Source of the DNA: Microbacterium sp. MAH-37 | GTDB lineage: Bacteria > Actinomycetota > Actinomycetes > Actinomycetales > Microbacteriaceae | DNA: 64,000 nucleotides | NCBI RefSeq assembly: GCF_009758255.1 | Contig: NZ_WSEN01000002.1 | Span: 308,455 to 372,454, forward strand | Direction: 5' to 3' | Shown here: positions 16,732-25,253 of the stretch, one piece after another | Position numbering within the stretch: position 1 is the first letter of the stretch | Layout of the letters: every line of letters starts with the position of its first letter | Notes under the pieces: generated by a model | Told to the model about the DNA's origin: nothing | Seen by the model: only the letters and a program-made list of their open reading frames with translations | The model's database searches: none | Program-made: the position numbers and the translations under genes

Positions 16732-17442
16732 TCAGGCGTGGCCCGAACCGGTGTCCTCCTGCTCCTGCGCCTCCGCGGCGAGGGCGATGTCCTCCTCATC
16801 GACGGCCCAGTCGCCGGTGGCGAGGTAGACGACCTTCTTCGCGACGGCGACGGCGTGGTCGGCGAAGCGCTCGTGGTAGCGGCTCGCGAGCGTGGCATCC
16901 ACGGTGGCGGTCGCCTCGCCCTTCCAGTTGTCGCTGAGCACCTTCTCGAACACGCGGGCGTGCAGCTCGTCGACATCGTCGTCCGCGTTGCGGATCGCGT
17001 CCGCCAGGCGCAGGTCCTGGGTGCGCAGCAGCTCGGCGAGGGTGCGGGCGATCTCGACATCCAGCTCGCCCATCCGGGTGAAGGTGCCCTTCAGGCCCTT
17101 CGGGATGGCGCGCTCCGGGAAGCGCAGGCGCGCGAGCTGCGCGATGTGCTCCGCCATGTCGCCCATGCGCTCCAGCGAGGCGCTCACGCGCAGCGCGGTG
17201 ATGACGATGCGCAGGTCGCGGGCGACCGGCTGCTGGCGGGCGAGGATCTCGATGGCGCGCTCGTCGAGCGTCACCGCCATCTCGTCGATCCGTGCGTCGT
17301 CGGCGATGACCTCCTCAGCGAGGGAGACGTCGCTGGTGGCGAAGGCACGGGTTGCCTTGTCGATCGACACGGTGACCATCTCGGCGATCTCGACCAGCTG
17401 GGCCTGCAGATCCTCGAGGGACTGGTGGAAGACTTCGCGCAT
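16732..17442 (-). CDS. phoU: Phosphate signalling regulator PhoU
   Basis: A 236-residue helical protein made of two PhoU repeats (LVEIAEMVTVSIDKATRAF in the first, DVEIARTLAELLRTQDLRLA in the second), normal length. It restrains the phosphate two-component system and Pst activity. MREVFHQSLEDLQ at 17440-17442 is the normal PhoU start; a longer frame upstream runs through the PHO box and was rejected. It is divergent from senX3 with a PHO box between them. Confidence 0.95.
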   Translation of the reverse strand: MREVFHQSLEDLQAQLVEIAEMVTVSIDKATRAFATSDVSLAEEVIADDARIDEMAVTLDERAIEILARQQPVARDLRIVITALRVSASLERMGDMAEHIAQLARLRFPERAIPKGLKGTFTRMGELDVEIARTLAELLRTQDLRLADAIRNADDDVDELHARVFEKVLSDNWKGEATATVDATLASRYHERFADHAVAVAKKVVYLATGDWAVDEEDIALAAEAQEQEDTGSGHA

Positions 17443-17537
17443 TGTCCGGCGCAACCTTTCGTCATGGGCCCGGGCTCGTGTCGCCGGGTGTGCGGCGCGC
17501 GCAACGCCTGCTGCGCGCCCTGGGCGATTGTGTCCGC

Positions 17538-17570
17538 CGAAGGTTAACGGACGGTGCCCGGCATGTGAAC
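17538..17570 (-). promoter_or_regulatory. Three-unit PHO box between phoU and senX3
   Basis: On the minus strand three consecutive 11-nt units read GTTCACATGCC, GGGCACCGTCC and GTTAACCTTCG. A CACAAT -10 (17527-17532) starts five bases beyond, the same spacing as at pstS, pointing at control of phoU. The divergent senX3 -10 is at 17631-17636, farther away. Confidence 0.7.
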
Positions 17571-17642
17571 AGTATGCCGTGCACCCGCGGAAGTCCGGGC
17601 GAACGGCAGGTGACGCACTCGCCACGGCCCTACGCTGGTGGC

Positions 17643-18857
17643 ATGACCTCGCCGCATATCGCGCTGTTCGCCCTTGCCGTCGGCGCGATCATCGGAGCGG
17701 GCCTCGTGCTGCTGGTCGGCTGGGCGTATCGCGCCAGGGCGCAGGCCGCGGAGGAGACCTCGCAGGCCGTCCCCGCCGGCACGATCGACGTGCTCGCCAG
17801 CATGGACGACGCGGCCTGCGTGCTGGACGCCTCCGGCCTGGTGCTGGCGGTCTCGCAGGCGGCGACGAGGTTCGGCATCGAGGCCGGCGCCGTGCTGGAG
17901 AACGCCGAGCTGCGCCAGCTGGTGCGCTCGGTGCGGCAGTCCGGCGGCACCGCGACCGAGACGCTGCGCATCTCGCGCGGCGGCGTGCGACTGGATCCTC
18001 GCCTGGTGTCGGCGCGCGCGAGCGCGATGGGTGCGCGACTCACGCTGCTGATCATCCGCGACGTCACAGAGCGCGAACGACTCGATCAGATGCGCAACGA
18101 CTTCGTGGCGAACACCAGCCATGAGCTGAAGACCCCGGTGGGCGCCGTGACGCTGCTGGCCGAGGCGATCGAGTCCGCGGCCGACGACCCGGAGCAGGTG
18201 CGGAAGTTCGCGGGCCGGATCCAGGCCGAGGCCGGCAGACTCGGCCAGCTCACCGGGCGCATCATGAGCCTGTCCCGGCTGCAGTCATCCGACGGACTGT
18301 CCGGCCTGCGGCCGGTGTCGCTCGACGAGGTGATCGCCTCCTCGCTCGAGGCGCACGCGGTGCAGGCGGACTCCGCCGCCGTCGAGCTGGCGCGCGGCGG
18401 CGACCGGGGCGCGTGGGTGCTCGGCGACGCGCAGATCCTGATCGAGGCGGTAGGGAACCTCGTCGCGAACGCGATCGCCTACTCTCCGCAGGGCTCGCGC
18501 GTCGGCGTCGGCGTGCGTGTGGATGGCGAGGTCGTCGAGATCGCCGTCACGGATCAGGGCATCGGCATCGCCGAGGCCGACCGCGAGCGCATCTTCGAGC
18601 GCTTCTACCGCGCCGACGAGGCCCGCTCGCGCCGCACCGGCGGTACCGGTCTCGGCCTGTCGATCGTCAAGCACGCCGCTCAGCGCCACGGCGGGGAGGT
18701 GCGGCTGTGGTCGCGCCCGGGGCGCGGATCGACCTTCACCGTCCGGCTGCCGCGCATCGAGGCGCCGTCGGCCGATCCGGCGGACAAGAAGAGGAAAAAG
18801 AAGAAGCGGGCGAAGAAGGACAACACGGCCCGCACCCGGAACGGAGAGAACGCATGA
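17643..18857 (+). CDS. senX3: Sensor histidine kinase SenX3/PhoR-type
   Basis: A 404-residue membrane kinase. One N-terminal membrane segment (about residues 5-27), a PAS-like domain (SMDDAACVLDASGLVLAVS), HisKA box NTSHELKTP with the phospho-acceptor histidine, and HATPase motifs GNLVANAIAYSP, DQGIGI and GTGLGLSIVK. It ends in a very basic Lys/Arg tail. Context with phoU and PHO boxes supports a phosphate-sensing role. TACGCT six bases before the ATG marks a leaderless start. Confidence 0.92.
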   Translation: MTSPHIALFALAVGAIIGAGLVLLVGWAYRARAQAAEETSQAVPAGTIDVLASMDDAACVLDASGLVLAVSQAATRFGIEAGAVLENAELRQLVRSVRQSGGTATETLRISRGGVRLDPRLVSARASAMGARLTLLIIRDVTERERLDQMRNDFVANTSHELKTPVGAVTLLAEAIESAADDPEQVRKFAGRIQAEAGRLGQLTGRIMSLSRLQSSDGLSGLRPVSLDEVIASSLEAHAVQADSAAVELARGGDRGAWVLGDAQILIEAVGNLVANAIAYSPQGSRVGVGVRVDGEVVEIAVTDQGIGIAEADRERIFERFYRADEARSRRTGGTGLGLSIVKHAAQRHGGEVRLWSRPGRGSTFTVRLPRIEAPSADPADKKRKKKKRAKKDNTARTRNGENA

Positions 18858-19537
18858 CCCGCATCCTGCTCGTCGAGGACGAACCCGATCTCGCGGACCC
18901 GCTCGCGTACCTGCTGCGCCGCGAGGGCTACGAGGTCGAGATCGCCGAGGACGGACCGGGCGCCCTCACCGCGTTCCGGGAGCGCGGCGCCGACATCGTG
19001 CTGCTCGACCTCATGCTGCCGGGGATGCCCGGCACGGAGGTCTGCAAGCAGATCCGGCAGTCCTCGGCCGTGCCGATCATCATGCTGACGGCCAAGGACT
19101 CCGAGATCGACATCGTGGTGGGCCTGGAGCTCGGAGCGGACGACTACATCACCAAGCCCTACTCGTCGCGCGAACTGCTGGCGCGCATGCGTGCCGTGCT
19201 GCGCCGTGTCGTTCCCGGCGAGGAGGACCTCGACGAGCGCGTGCTGGACGGCGGCCGGGTGAGCCTCGACATCGACAGGCACACCGTCACCGTGGCCGGC
19301 GAACAGATCAACATGCCGCTCAAGGAGTTCGAGCTGCTCGAGGTGCTGATGCGCAACTCCGGGCGCGTGCTCACCCGCGGACAGCTGATCGACCGCGTCT
19401 GGGGCAGCGACTACTTCGGCGACACGAAGACCCTCGACGTGCACATCAAGCGCATCCGCTCGCGCATCGAGGAGAATCCCTCCGAGCCGGTCATGCTCGT
19501 CACGGTGCGCGGACTGGGCTACCGCTTCGAGGGCTGA
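18854..19537 (+). CDS. regX3: OmpR-family response regulator RegX3/PhoP-type
   Basis: A 227-residue regulator overlapping senX3 by ATGA, so they are translated together. Receiver residues: acidic EDE near the N-terminus, phospho-Asp in VLLDLMLPGMPG, T in MLTAKD and K in ITKPYS. The C-terminal winged helix ends VRGLGYRFEG. It is the likely activator that binds the PHO boxes upstream of pstS and phoU. Confidence 0.93.
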   Translation: MTRILLVEDEPDLADPLAYLLRREGYEVEIAEDGPGALTAFRERGADIVLLDLMLPGMPGTEVCKQIRQSSAVPIIMLTAKDSEIDIVVGLELGADDYITKPYSSRELLARMRAVLRRVVPGEEDLDERVLDGGRVSLDIDRHTVTVAGEQINMPLKEFELLEVLMRNSGRVLTRGQLIDRVWGSDYFGDTKTLDVHIKRIRSRIEENPSEPVMLVTVRGLGYRFEG

Positions 19538-19552
19538 CGCCCGCGTACGAGA

Positions 19553-19584
19553 AGAGGCCGGCCGCGGAACGCGGGCCGGCCTCT
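19553..19584 (+). terminator. Hairpin terminator after regX3
   Basis: AGAGGCCGGCC pairs with GGCCGGCCTCT around a ten-base loop. It lies between regX3 and the convergent lipoprotein gene and may serve both. Confidence 0.75.
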
Positions 19585-19616
19585 GGTGTCGTGCTCTTGT
19601 GCACGACGAGCGGTTG

Positions 19617-20174
19617 TCAGGACGCGGGCGTCTCGGTGGGAGTCGGCGTCGCTGCGGGCGTCTCGCGCAGGAGCGTGGGCTTCGGGCTCGGCACCAGGTC
19701 GGAGTAGTACGGCAGCGTGCCGTCGAGCACGGGCACGTCGGCCGTCCGGCCGGAGGAGTCGCCGGACTGGAAGAGCACCTCGACGGTCGCACCGGGCTGG
19801 ACGTCCAGGTCGTCGATGCGCAGCGGGTCCTCGTCGGCGCCGAGGCTGACGCGCTCGCCTGCCGGAACCTCGACCTCGAACGGGTCCTGACCCTCGAGGG
19901 AGATGGTGATCGTCTCGTCCTCGGCGGTGTCGTTGACCAGACCGGCCACGAAGTTGCCGATGGAGCCGTCCTCGGTCGCGATGATCATCGCGTTGCGCAC
20001 CTTGACCGGGCCTGCGTCATTGCTGACGTTGACGCCGTCGGAGGGCGAGTAGGGGATCTCGGTCGCCTGGTCGGTGATGAAGGTGCATCCGGTGGTGCCG
20101 AGCAGGGCGACCGCGCCGAGCGCGATCGACGCCAGAAGGCGCGGGGCGATGGACGCAGCAGGGCGCGATTTCAC
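19617..20174 (-). CDS. Secreted lipoprotein of unknown function
   Basis: A 185-residue lipoprotein. GTG start at 20172-20174 with a strong GGAGGATCC site; signal peptide IAPRLLASIALGAVALLG ends in lipobox TTGC. The mature part is acidic, beta-rich, with a Pro/Thr C-terminal tail, and resembles the DUF461/PCu(A)C-like fold found beside carD in Microbacteriaceae. Metal-binding His/Met clusters are not evident, so copper binding should not be assumed. Confidence 0.7.
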   Translation of the reverse strand: MKSRPAASIAPRLLASIALGAVALLGTTGCTFITDQATEIPYSPSDGVNVSNDAGPVKVRNAMIIATEDGSIGNFVAGLVNDTAEDETITISLEGQDPFEVEVPAGERVSLGADEDPLRIDDLDVQPGATVEVLFQSGDSSGRTADVPVLDGTLPYYSDLVPSPKPTLLRETPAATPTPTETPAS

Positions 20175-20323
20175 GGATCCTCCAGAGGTGCGAACGGTGG
20201 GCCGCCACAAGTCTAGTGGGTGAGCGTCGTCTCCTGTGGGCGCGCGCCCGTGAGGCCCGCGGCGGCGAACCTTAGTGCATGTCCGTTGTGGTATCCTGGA
20301 GGTTGCCGAAAGGACACGTTTTT

Positions 20324-20806
20324 ATGCTTTTTGAGGTTGGCGAAACTGTCGTCTACCCGCACCACGGGGCCGCGACGATCATCGAGGTCAAGGACCGTGT
20401 GATCAAGGGTGAGACGAAGAAGTATCTGAAGCTCAACGTCACCCAGGGCGATCTCATCATCGAGGTCCCGGCTGAGAACGTCGACCTCGTCGGCGTGCGC
20501 GATGTGATCGGCAAGGAGGGCCTCGACCACGTGTTCGAGGTGCTGCGCGCGCCGTTCACCGAGGAGCCGACCAACTGGTCCCGCCGCTACAAGGCCAACC
20601 TCGAGAAGCTCGCCTCCGGCGATGTCATCAAGGTCAGCGAGGTCGTGCGCGACCTGTGGCGCCGCGATCAGGACCGCGGCCTGTCGGCCGGAGAGAAGCG
20701 GATGCTGGCCAAGGCCCGGCAGATCCTCATCTCCGAGCTCGCGCTCGCCGAGAAGATCGACGAGGACAAGGCCGGCGAGCTGCTCGACGAGGTGCTCGCC
20801 TCCTGA
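20324..20806 (+). CDS. carD: CarD family transcriptional regulator
   Basis: A 160-residue essential actinobacterial RNA polymerase-binding protein that stabilises open promoter complexes, particularly at rRNA promoters. N-terminal Tudor-like domain starts [17 protein letters not shown]; the C-terminal helical domain holds [14 protein letters not shown] and [22 protein letters not shown] at 20292-20297 and AAGGA before the ATG give a normal leadered message. Confidence 0.96.
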   Translation: MLFEVGETVVYPHHGAATIIEVKDRVIKGETKKYLKLNVTQGDLIIEVPAENVDLVGVRDVIGKEGLDHVFEVLRAPFTEEPTNWSRRYKANLEKLASGDVIKVSEVVRDLWRRDQDRGLSAGEKRMLAKARQILISELALAEKIDEDKAGELLDEVLAS

Positions 20807-20816
20807 CGGAGTCTTC

Positions 20817-20850
20817 CGAAGGGCCGGATGCTGACGCATCCGGCCCTTCG
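20817..20850 (+). terminator. Terminator after carD
   Basis: CGAAGGGCCGGATGC and its exact complement surround a TGAC loop, directly after carD. Confidence 0.8.
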
Positions 20851-20880
20851 TCGTCTCCGGGGCGGCGATACCCTGAGAGC

Positions 20881-22104
20881 GTGACTGTGCTTCCCGTTCC
20901 GGACACCGCGATCGTCGTCGTCGCGGCGGGCTCCGGCACCCGCCTCGGCGCGGACGCCCCCAAGGCCCTGGTCGGCATCGACGACCGGACGATCCTGCGG
21001 CTCGCTCTGGACGGCGTGTTCGCCGCAGCGCCGATGCAGGTCGTCGTCGTCGCACCGCCCGGACTCGAGGGCGTCGCCGAGGCCGAGATGCGAGCGGCGG
21101 CGGGTGACCGCGCCGACCTGGGTCGCGTCGTCACGGGCGGCGACACCCGCCAGCGCTCCGTGGCGGCGGGGCTCGCCGCGCTCTGGGGCGACGTCAGCAC
21201 CGTGCTCGTGCACGACGCCGCCAGGGCGCTCACGCCGCCCGCCCTGATCGATGCGGTCGCTCACGCGGTGCGGGACGGAGGAGCAGTCGCGGGCGTCATC
21301 CCGGCGCTCCCGGTGGTCGACACGCTGAAACGGGTCGAGGCCGCGGACGTCGTCGGGGCGGTGGATCGCAGCGCCCTCGCGGCCGCGCAGACGCCACAGG
21401 GCTTCCGACGCGAGCCGCTCGAGGCGGCGTACGCCGTGGCGCTGGCCTCGGGTGCCGAGTACACCGACGACGCTGCGCTGTTCGCCGCGGCCGGGCATCC
21501 GGTGCAGCACATCGCCGGCTCCGAGCGAGCCTTCAAGATCACGGTGCCGGCGGACCTGGAGCGCGCCAGGCATCTGCTGTCGGCGTCGCGCGTCCGCACC
21601 GCGAGGCCGCAGCCCGGCGTGCCGCTGCCCCGAGTCGGGGTGGGAACGGATGTGCATGCCTTCGGTGGCGAGGGAAACCTCTGGCTCGCCGGTCTCGAGT
21701 GGCCTGGCGAGCAGCCGCTTTCCGGGCACTCCGACGGCGACGCGGTCGCGCATGCCATCGTCGACGCACTGCTCGCGGCTGCCGGGCTCGGCGACATCGG
21801 CGAGCACTTCGGCGCCGCGCACCCGGAGTACGCCGGCGCGCACGCCGAGGTCTTTCTGGCGCGCACCCGCGAGCTGCTCGGCGAAGCAGGTTTCGCGATC
21901 GGCAACGTCTCGGTGCAGTTCCAGGGGAATCGCCCGCGGTTCAGCGCCCGCCGCGCCGAGGCGGAGCGAGCGCTCTCCTCCGCGCTCGGGGGTGCGCCGG
22001 TCGCTGTGGCGGCCACCACGACGGACGGGCTCGGATTCCCCGGTCGCGGCGAGGGCGTCGCGGTGACAGCCGTGGCGCTGGTGGTCGCGCGCTCCGCGGA
22101 ATGA
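20881..22104 (+). CDS. ispDF: Bifunctional IspD-IspF enzyme (MEP isoprenoid pathway)
   Basis: A 407-residue fusion. Residues 1-230 are the IspD cytidylyltransferase: [19 protein letters not shown] nucleotide site, HDAARAL and [11 protein letters not shown]. Residues about 245-405 are Isp[12 protein letters not shown] with metal-binding D and [19 protein letters not shown] and DIGEHF. The two catalyse separated steps of isopentenyl diphosphate synthesis. GTG start follows TACCCT by six bases (leaderless). Fusions are known elsewhere; here it follows carD and precedes cysS. Confidence 0.95.
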   Translation: MTVLPVPDTAIVVVAAGSGTRLGADAPKALVGIDDRTILRLALDGVFAAAPMQVVVVAPPGLEGVAEAEMRAAAGDRADLGRVVTGGDTRQRSVAAGLAALWGDVSTVLVHDAARALTPPALIDAVAHAVRDGGAVAGVIPALPVVDTLKRVEAADVVGAVDRSALAAAQTPQGFRREPLEAAYAVALASGAEYTDDAALFAAAGHPVQHIAGSERAFKITVPADLERARHLLSASRVRTARPQPGVPLPRVGVGTDVHAFGGEGNLWLAGLEWPGEQPLSGHSDGDAVAHAIVDALLAAAGLGDIGEHFGAAHPEYAGAHAEVFLARTRELLGEAGFAIGNVSVQFQGNRPRFSARRAEAERALSSALGGAPVAVAATTTDGLGFPGRGEGVAVTAVALVVARSAE

Positions 22105-22141
22105 GGGGGATCGGTCAGGCGCCGCCCGGTAGTCTTGTGCG

Positions 22142-23551
22142 GTGACTCTCCGCCTGTACGACACCCGCGCCCAGCAGCTGCGCGACTTCGTTCCTCTCGA
22201 TCCCGAGAACGTGACGATGTACGTCTGCGGGCCGACCGTGCAGTCCGGGCCCCACATCGGTCACGTCCGGGCGGCGCTGAGCTTCGACATCCTGCGCCGC
22301 TGGCTCGACCTCCGTCACGGCCGCGTCACCTTCGTGCGCAACGTGACCGACATCGACGACAAGATCCTCGTGAACGGCACCGACGCCGAACCCTGGTGGG
22401 CGCTCGCGTATCGGATGGAGAAGGAGTTCACCGCGGCGTACGAGGCCGTCGGGATCCTGCCGCCGACCTACGAGCCCCGCGCGACCGGTTTCATCCCGCA
22501 GATGCACGAGATCATCGAGCGGCTCATCGAGAACGGCCACGCCTACCCGGCGCCGGACGGGTCCGGCGACGTCTACTTCGACGTGCGATCCTGGCCGGCC
22601 TACGGCGACCTGACCCACCAGTCCGTCGACGCGATGGAGGCGGCCGAGGACGCCGACCCGCGCGGCAAGCGCGCCCCGCAGGACTTCGCGCTGTGGAAGG
22701 GCGCCAAGCCGGGTGAGCCGGCGGATGCCACGTGGGATTCGCCCTGGGGACCGGGGCGGCCAGGGTGGCACATCGAGTGCTCCGCGATGTCCCGGCGCTA
22801 CCTCGGCTCCGAGTTCGACATCCACGGCGGCGGTCTCGACCTGCGGTTCCCGCACCACGAGAACGAGCTGGCCCAGTCCACGGCGGCCGGCGACGGCTTC
22901 GCACGGTACTGGGTGCACAACGGCCTGGTGACGGTCGACGGGCAGAAGATGTCGAAGTCGCTCGGCAACTTCACCCTCGCTGCGGACGTGCTGAAGGCGC
23001 ACGATCCTCTCGTCGTGCGCTATGCGCTGGCCGCCGCGCACTACCGTTCGAGCCTGGATCTCAGTGACTCGTCCTGGGTGGAGGCGGATGCTGCGCTCGG
23101 GCGCATCCGGACGTTCCTGCAGCGCGCGGTGCGCGCCGCAGGGGGCGGCTTCGGCTGGTTCGCGTCGGACCTTCCGGAGGCCTTCCGCACGGCGATGGAC
23201 GATGACCTCGGCGTGCCGCAGGCGCTGGCGGTGCTGCATGACACCGTGCGCGCCGGCAATGCGGCACTCGACGGGGGCGACGCGGATGCCGCGCAGGCGG
23301 CACTGCGCCAGGTGATGGCGATGACCACCGTGCTGGGCATCAACCCCCTCTCGCCCGAGTGGCGGACCGGAAGCGGCGGCGCCGAGGCATCCGCTCTGGA
23401 CGCCCTCGTGCAGACCATGATCGTGCAGCGCGCGGCGGCGCGCGCTGACAAGGACTGGGCCTCGGCAGATCGCATACGCGATGCGATCGCGGCCGCAGGC
23501 ATCACTCTGGAGGACACTCCGGACGGAACACATTGGAGTATCGATGGCTAA
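22142..23551 (+). CDS. cysS: Cysteinyl-tRNA synthetase
   Basis: A 469-residue class I synthetase. HIGH box in GPHIGHVRAAL, zinc site CGPTVQSG and later HIECSAMSRR and HHENELAQS, KMSKS box in GQKMSKSLGN. GTG start at 22142, TAGTCT six bases upstream. The last eight bases overlap rlmB. Confidence 0.97.
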   Translation: MTLRLYDTRAQQLRDFVPLDPENVTMYVCGPTVQSGPHIGHVRAALSFDILRRWLDLRHGRVTFVRNVTDIDDKILVNGTDAEPWWALAYRMEKEFTAAYEAVGILPPTYEPRATGFIPQMHEIIERLIENGHAYPAPDGSGDVYFDVRSWPAYGDLTHQSVDAMEAAEDADPRGKRAPQDFALWKGAKPGEPADATWDSPWGPGRPGWHIECSAMSRRYLGSEFDIHGGGLDLRFPHHENELAQSTAAGDGFARYWVHNGLVTVDGQKMSKSLGNFTLAADVLKAHDPLVVRYALAAAHYRSSLDLSDSSWVEADAALGRIRTFLQRAVRAAGGGFGWFASDLPEAFRTAMDDDLGVPQALAVLHDTVRAGNAALDGGDADAAQAALRQVMAMTTVLGINPLSPEWRTGSGGAEASALDALVQTMIVQRAAARADKDWASADRIRDAIAAAGITLEDTPDGTHWSIDG

Positions 23552-24542
23552 GCCGAGTCGCCCCGGAGCGGGCAACAGCAAGAAGAAGGGCGCCTCGAAG
23601 GGCACCGGCGGTCACAGCCGCAAGGCTCTCGAGGGCCGTGGGCCGACGCCGAAGGCCGAGGACAGGGCATGGCACGTCGCCGGCAAGCGCAAGGCCGCGG
23701 CCGAGCGCTACGCGGCGGCCGGCGGTAAGGGCCGCCCCGGCCAGAAGCCCCAGGGCCGCGACATGAACCGGCAGGCACGGGCGAAGTCGACGGACGACAC
23801 CGAGACCGTCACCGGGCGCAACTCGGTGCTCGAGGCGCTGCGCACCAAGATCCCCGCGACGACCTTCTACATCGCCCAGCGCGTCGAGATGGACGACCGC
23901 GTCAAGGAGATGCTGGCGATCGCACGGCACCGCGAGATCCCGGTGCTCGAGGTCACCCGGCAGGAGCTCGACCGCATGGCCGGCTTCGACGGCGTGCACC
24001 AGGGCGTCGCGCTCAAGGTCCCGCCTTACGAGTACGCGCACCCGCAGGATCTGCTCGAGAAGGTCATCGACCGCGGTGAGACCCCGCTGTTCGTCGCCCT
24101 CGACGGCATCACCGATCCGCGCAACCTCGGTGCGATCATCCGCTCCACCGCCGCGTTCGGCGGGCACGGCATCATCCTGCCGCAGCGCCGCTCGGCGAGC
24201 GTGAACTCGGCTGCGTGGAAGACCAGCGCCGGAGCCGCTGCGAGGCTGCCCGTCGCTCTGGCGTCGAACCTCACCACTCAGCTCAAGGAGTTCAAGAAGC
24301 AGGGTGTGTTCGTGCTCGGCCTCGACGGCGGGGGAGATGTTGCGTTGCCCGCGCTCGAGCTCGCCGACCGCCCGGTCGTGATCGTCGTCGGCTCGGAGGG
24401 CAAGGGCCTGTCGCGTCTGGTCACCGAGACCTGCGACCAGGTCGTGTCGATCCCGATCTCGGCGGCGACCGAGTCGCTGAACGCCGGCATCGCGGCGTCC
24501 GTCGCGCTCTACCAGGTGGCGACGCTGCGCGGCGCGGAATAA
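23544..24542 (+). CDS. rlmB: 23S rRNA (guanosine2251-2'-O)-methyltransferase RlmB (SpoU family)
   Basis: A 332-residue SPOUT methyltransferase. A very basic N-terminal 90 residues precede the substrate-binding domain (GRNSVLEALR). Catalytic motifs: DGITDPRNLGAIIRSTAAFG, VGSEGKGLSRL and SIPISAATESLNAGIAASVALY, which form the knot and SAM pocket. It overlaps cysS by 8 nt, a common pair in actinobacteria. Confidence 0.93.
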   Translation: MAKPSRPGAGNSKKKGASKGTGGHSRKALEGRGPTPKAEDRAWHVAGKRKAAAERYAAAGGKGRPGQKPQGRDMNRQARAKSTDDTETVTGRNSVLEALRTKIPATTFYIAQRVEMDDRVKEMLAIARHREIPVLEVTRQELDRMAGFDGVHQGVALKVPPYEYAHPQDLLEKVIDRGETPLFVALDGITDPRNLGAIIRSTAAFGGHGIILPQRRSASVNSAAWKTSAGAAARLPVALASNLTTQLKEFKKQGVFVLGLDGGGDVALPALELADRPVVIVVGSEGKGLSRLVTETCDQVVSIPISAATESLNAGIAASVALYQVATLRGAE

Positions 24543-24557
24543 CCGGACGCGGTGCCG

Positions 24558-24595
24558 CCTTTCACACTGCATACGTCTGAATGCAGTGTGAAAGG
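24558..24595 (+). promoter_or_regulatory. 15-bp perfect hairpin covering the ribosome site of the SDR gene
   Basis: CCTTTCACACTGCAT (24558-24572) and its exact complement (24581-24595) surround an eight-base loop. The 3' arm contains GAAAGG, which with the following AAAACGC places a ribosome-binding site seven bases before the ATG at 24603. The element could end the rlmB transcript, bind a dimeric repressor, or hide the ribosome site in RNA. The sequence alone does not choose. Confidence 0.6.
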
Positions 24596-24602
24596 AAAAC
24601 GC

Positions 24603-25244
24603 ATGGCCCGCATCATCGTCGTCGGAGGAACCGGATACGCCGGAGCGCACATCGTCCGCGAGGCGGTGAGCCGAGGACACGATGTGGTCGCCATCGCGCG
24701 CAGCACGCCGGATGCCCCGATCGAGGGGGCCACCTATGTGCAGGGCTCCGTGCTCGACATCGACGGTCTCGGCGACATCTTCGACGGAGCGGATGCCGTG
24801 GTCTCGGCGATCTCGCCGCGCGGTGACATGGCCGACAAGGCCGTCAGCGCCCTCGACGGCGTCGCGGCGAAGCTGTCCGGCACGCCCACCCGCCTCGGTG
24901 TGGTCGGCGGTGCGGGTGGCAGCCTGGTCTCGCCCGGCGGCCCGCGCCTGTTCGATCTGGACTTCCCGGAGGAGTACAAGCACGAGGCCCAGGTCGGCAT
25001 CGACGAGCTCGCCCTGCTGCAGGACTCGGACGCCGGACTCGACTGGTTCTTCGTGCACCCCGCCGAGGTGTTCGGCCCGTGGGCCGAAGGAGAGCGCACC
25101 GGTTCCTACCGCGACGGCGGCGACGTGCTCGTGCGCGCCGAGGACGGCAGCTCCACGATCTCCGGCGCGGACTTCGCCATGGCGATCGTCGACGAGATCG
25201 AGGCGCCGAAGCACCGTCGCGAGCGTTTCACCGTCGGGTACTGA
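24603..25244 (+). CDS. NAD(P)-binding SDR-like epimerase/reductase
   Basis: A 213-residue Rossmann protein. The nucleotide motif is GGTGYAGAHI; HDVVAIAR follows and a conserved GVVGGAGGSLV strand is present. There is no YxxxK catalytic pair, as in the atypical SDR subgroup (NmrA/YwnB-like). Substrate unknown. Its start is preceded by a perfect hairpin. Confidence 0.8.
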   Translation: MARIIVVGGTGYAGAHIVREAVSRGHDVVAIARSTPDAPIEGATYVQGSVLDIDGLGDIFDGADAVVSAISPRGDMADKAVSALDGVAAKLSGTPTRLGVVGGAGGSLVSPGGPRLFDLDFPEEYKHEAQVGIDELALLQDSDAGLDWFFVHPAEVFGPWAEGERTGSYRDGGDVLVRAEDGSSTISGADFAMAIVDEIEAPKHRRERFTVGY

Positions 25245-25253
25245 GCTCCGGGA

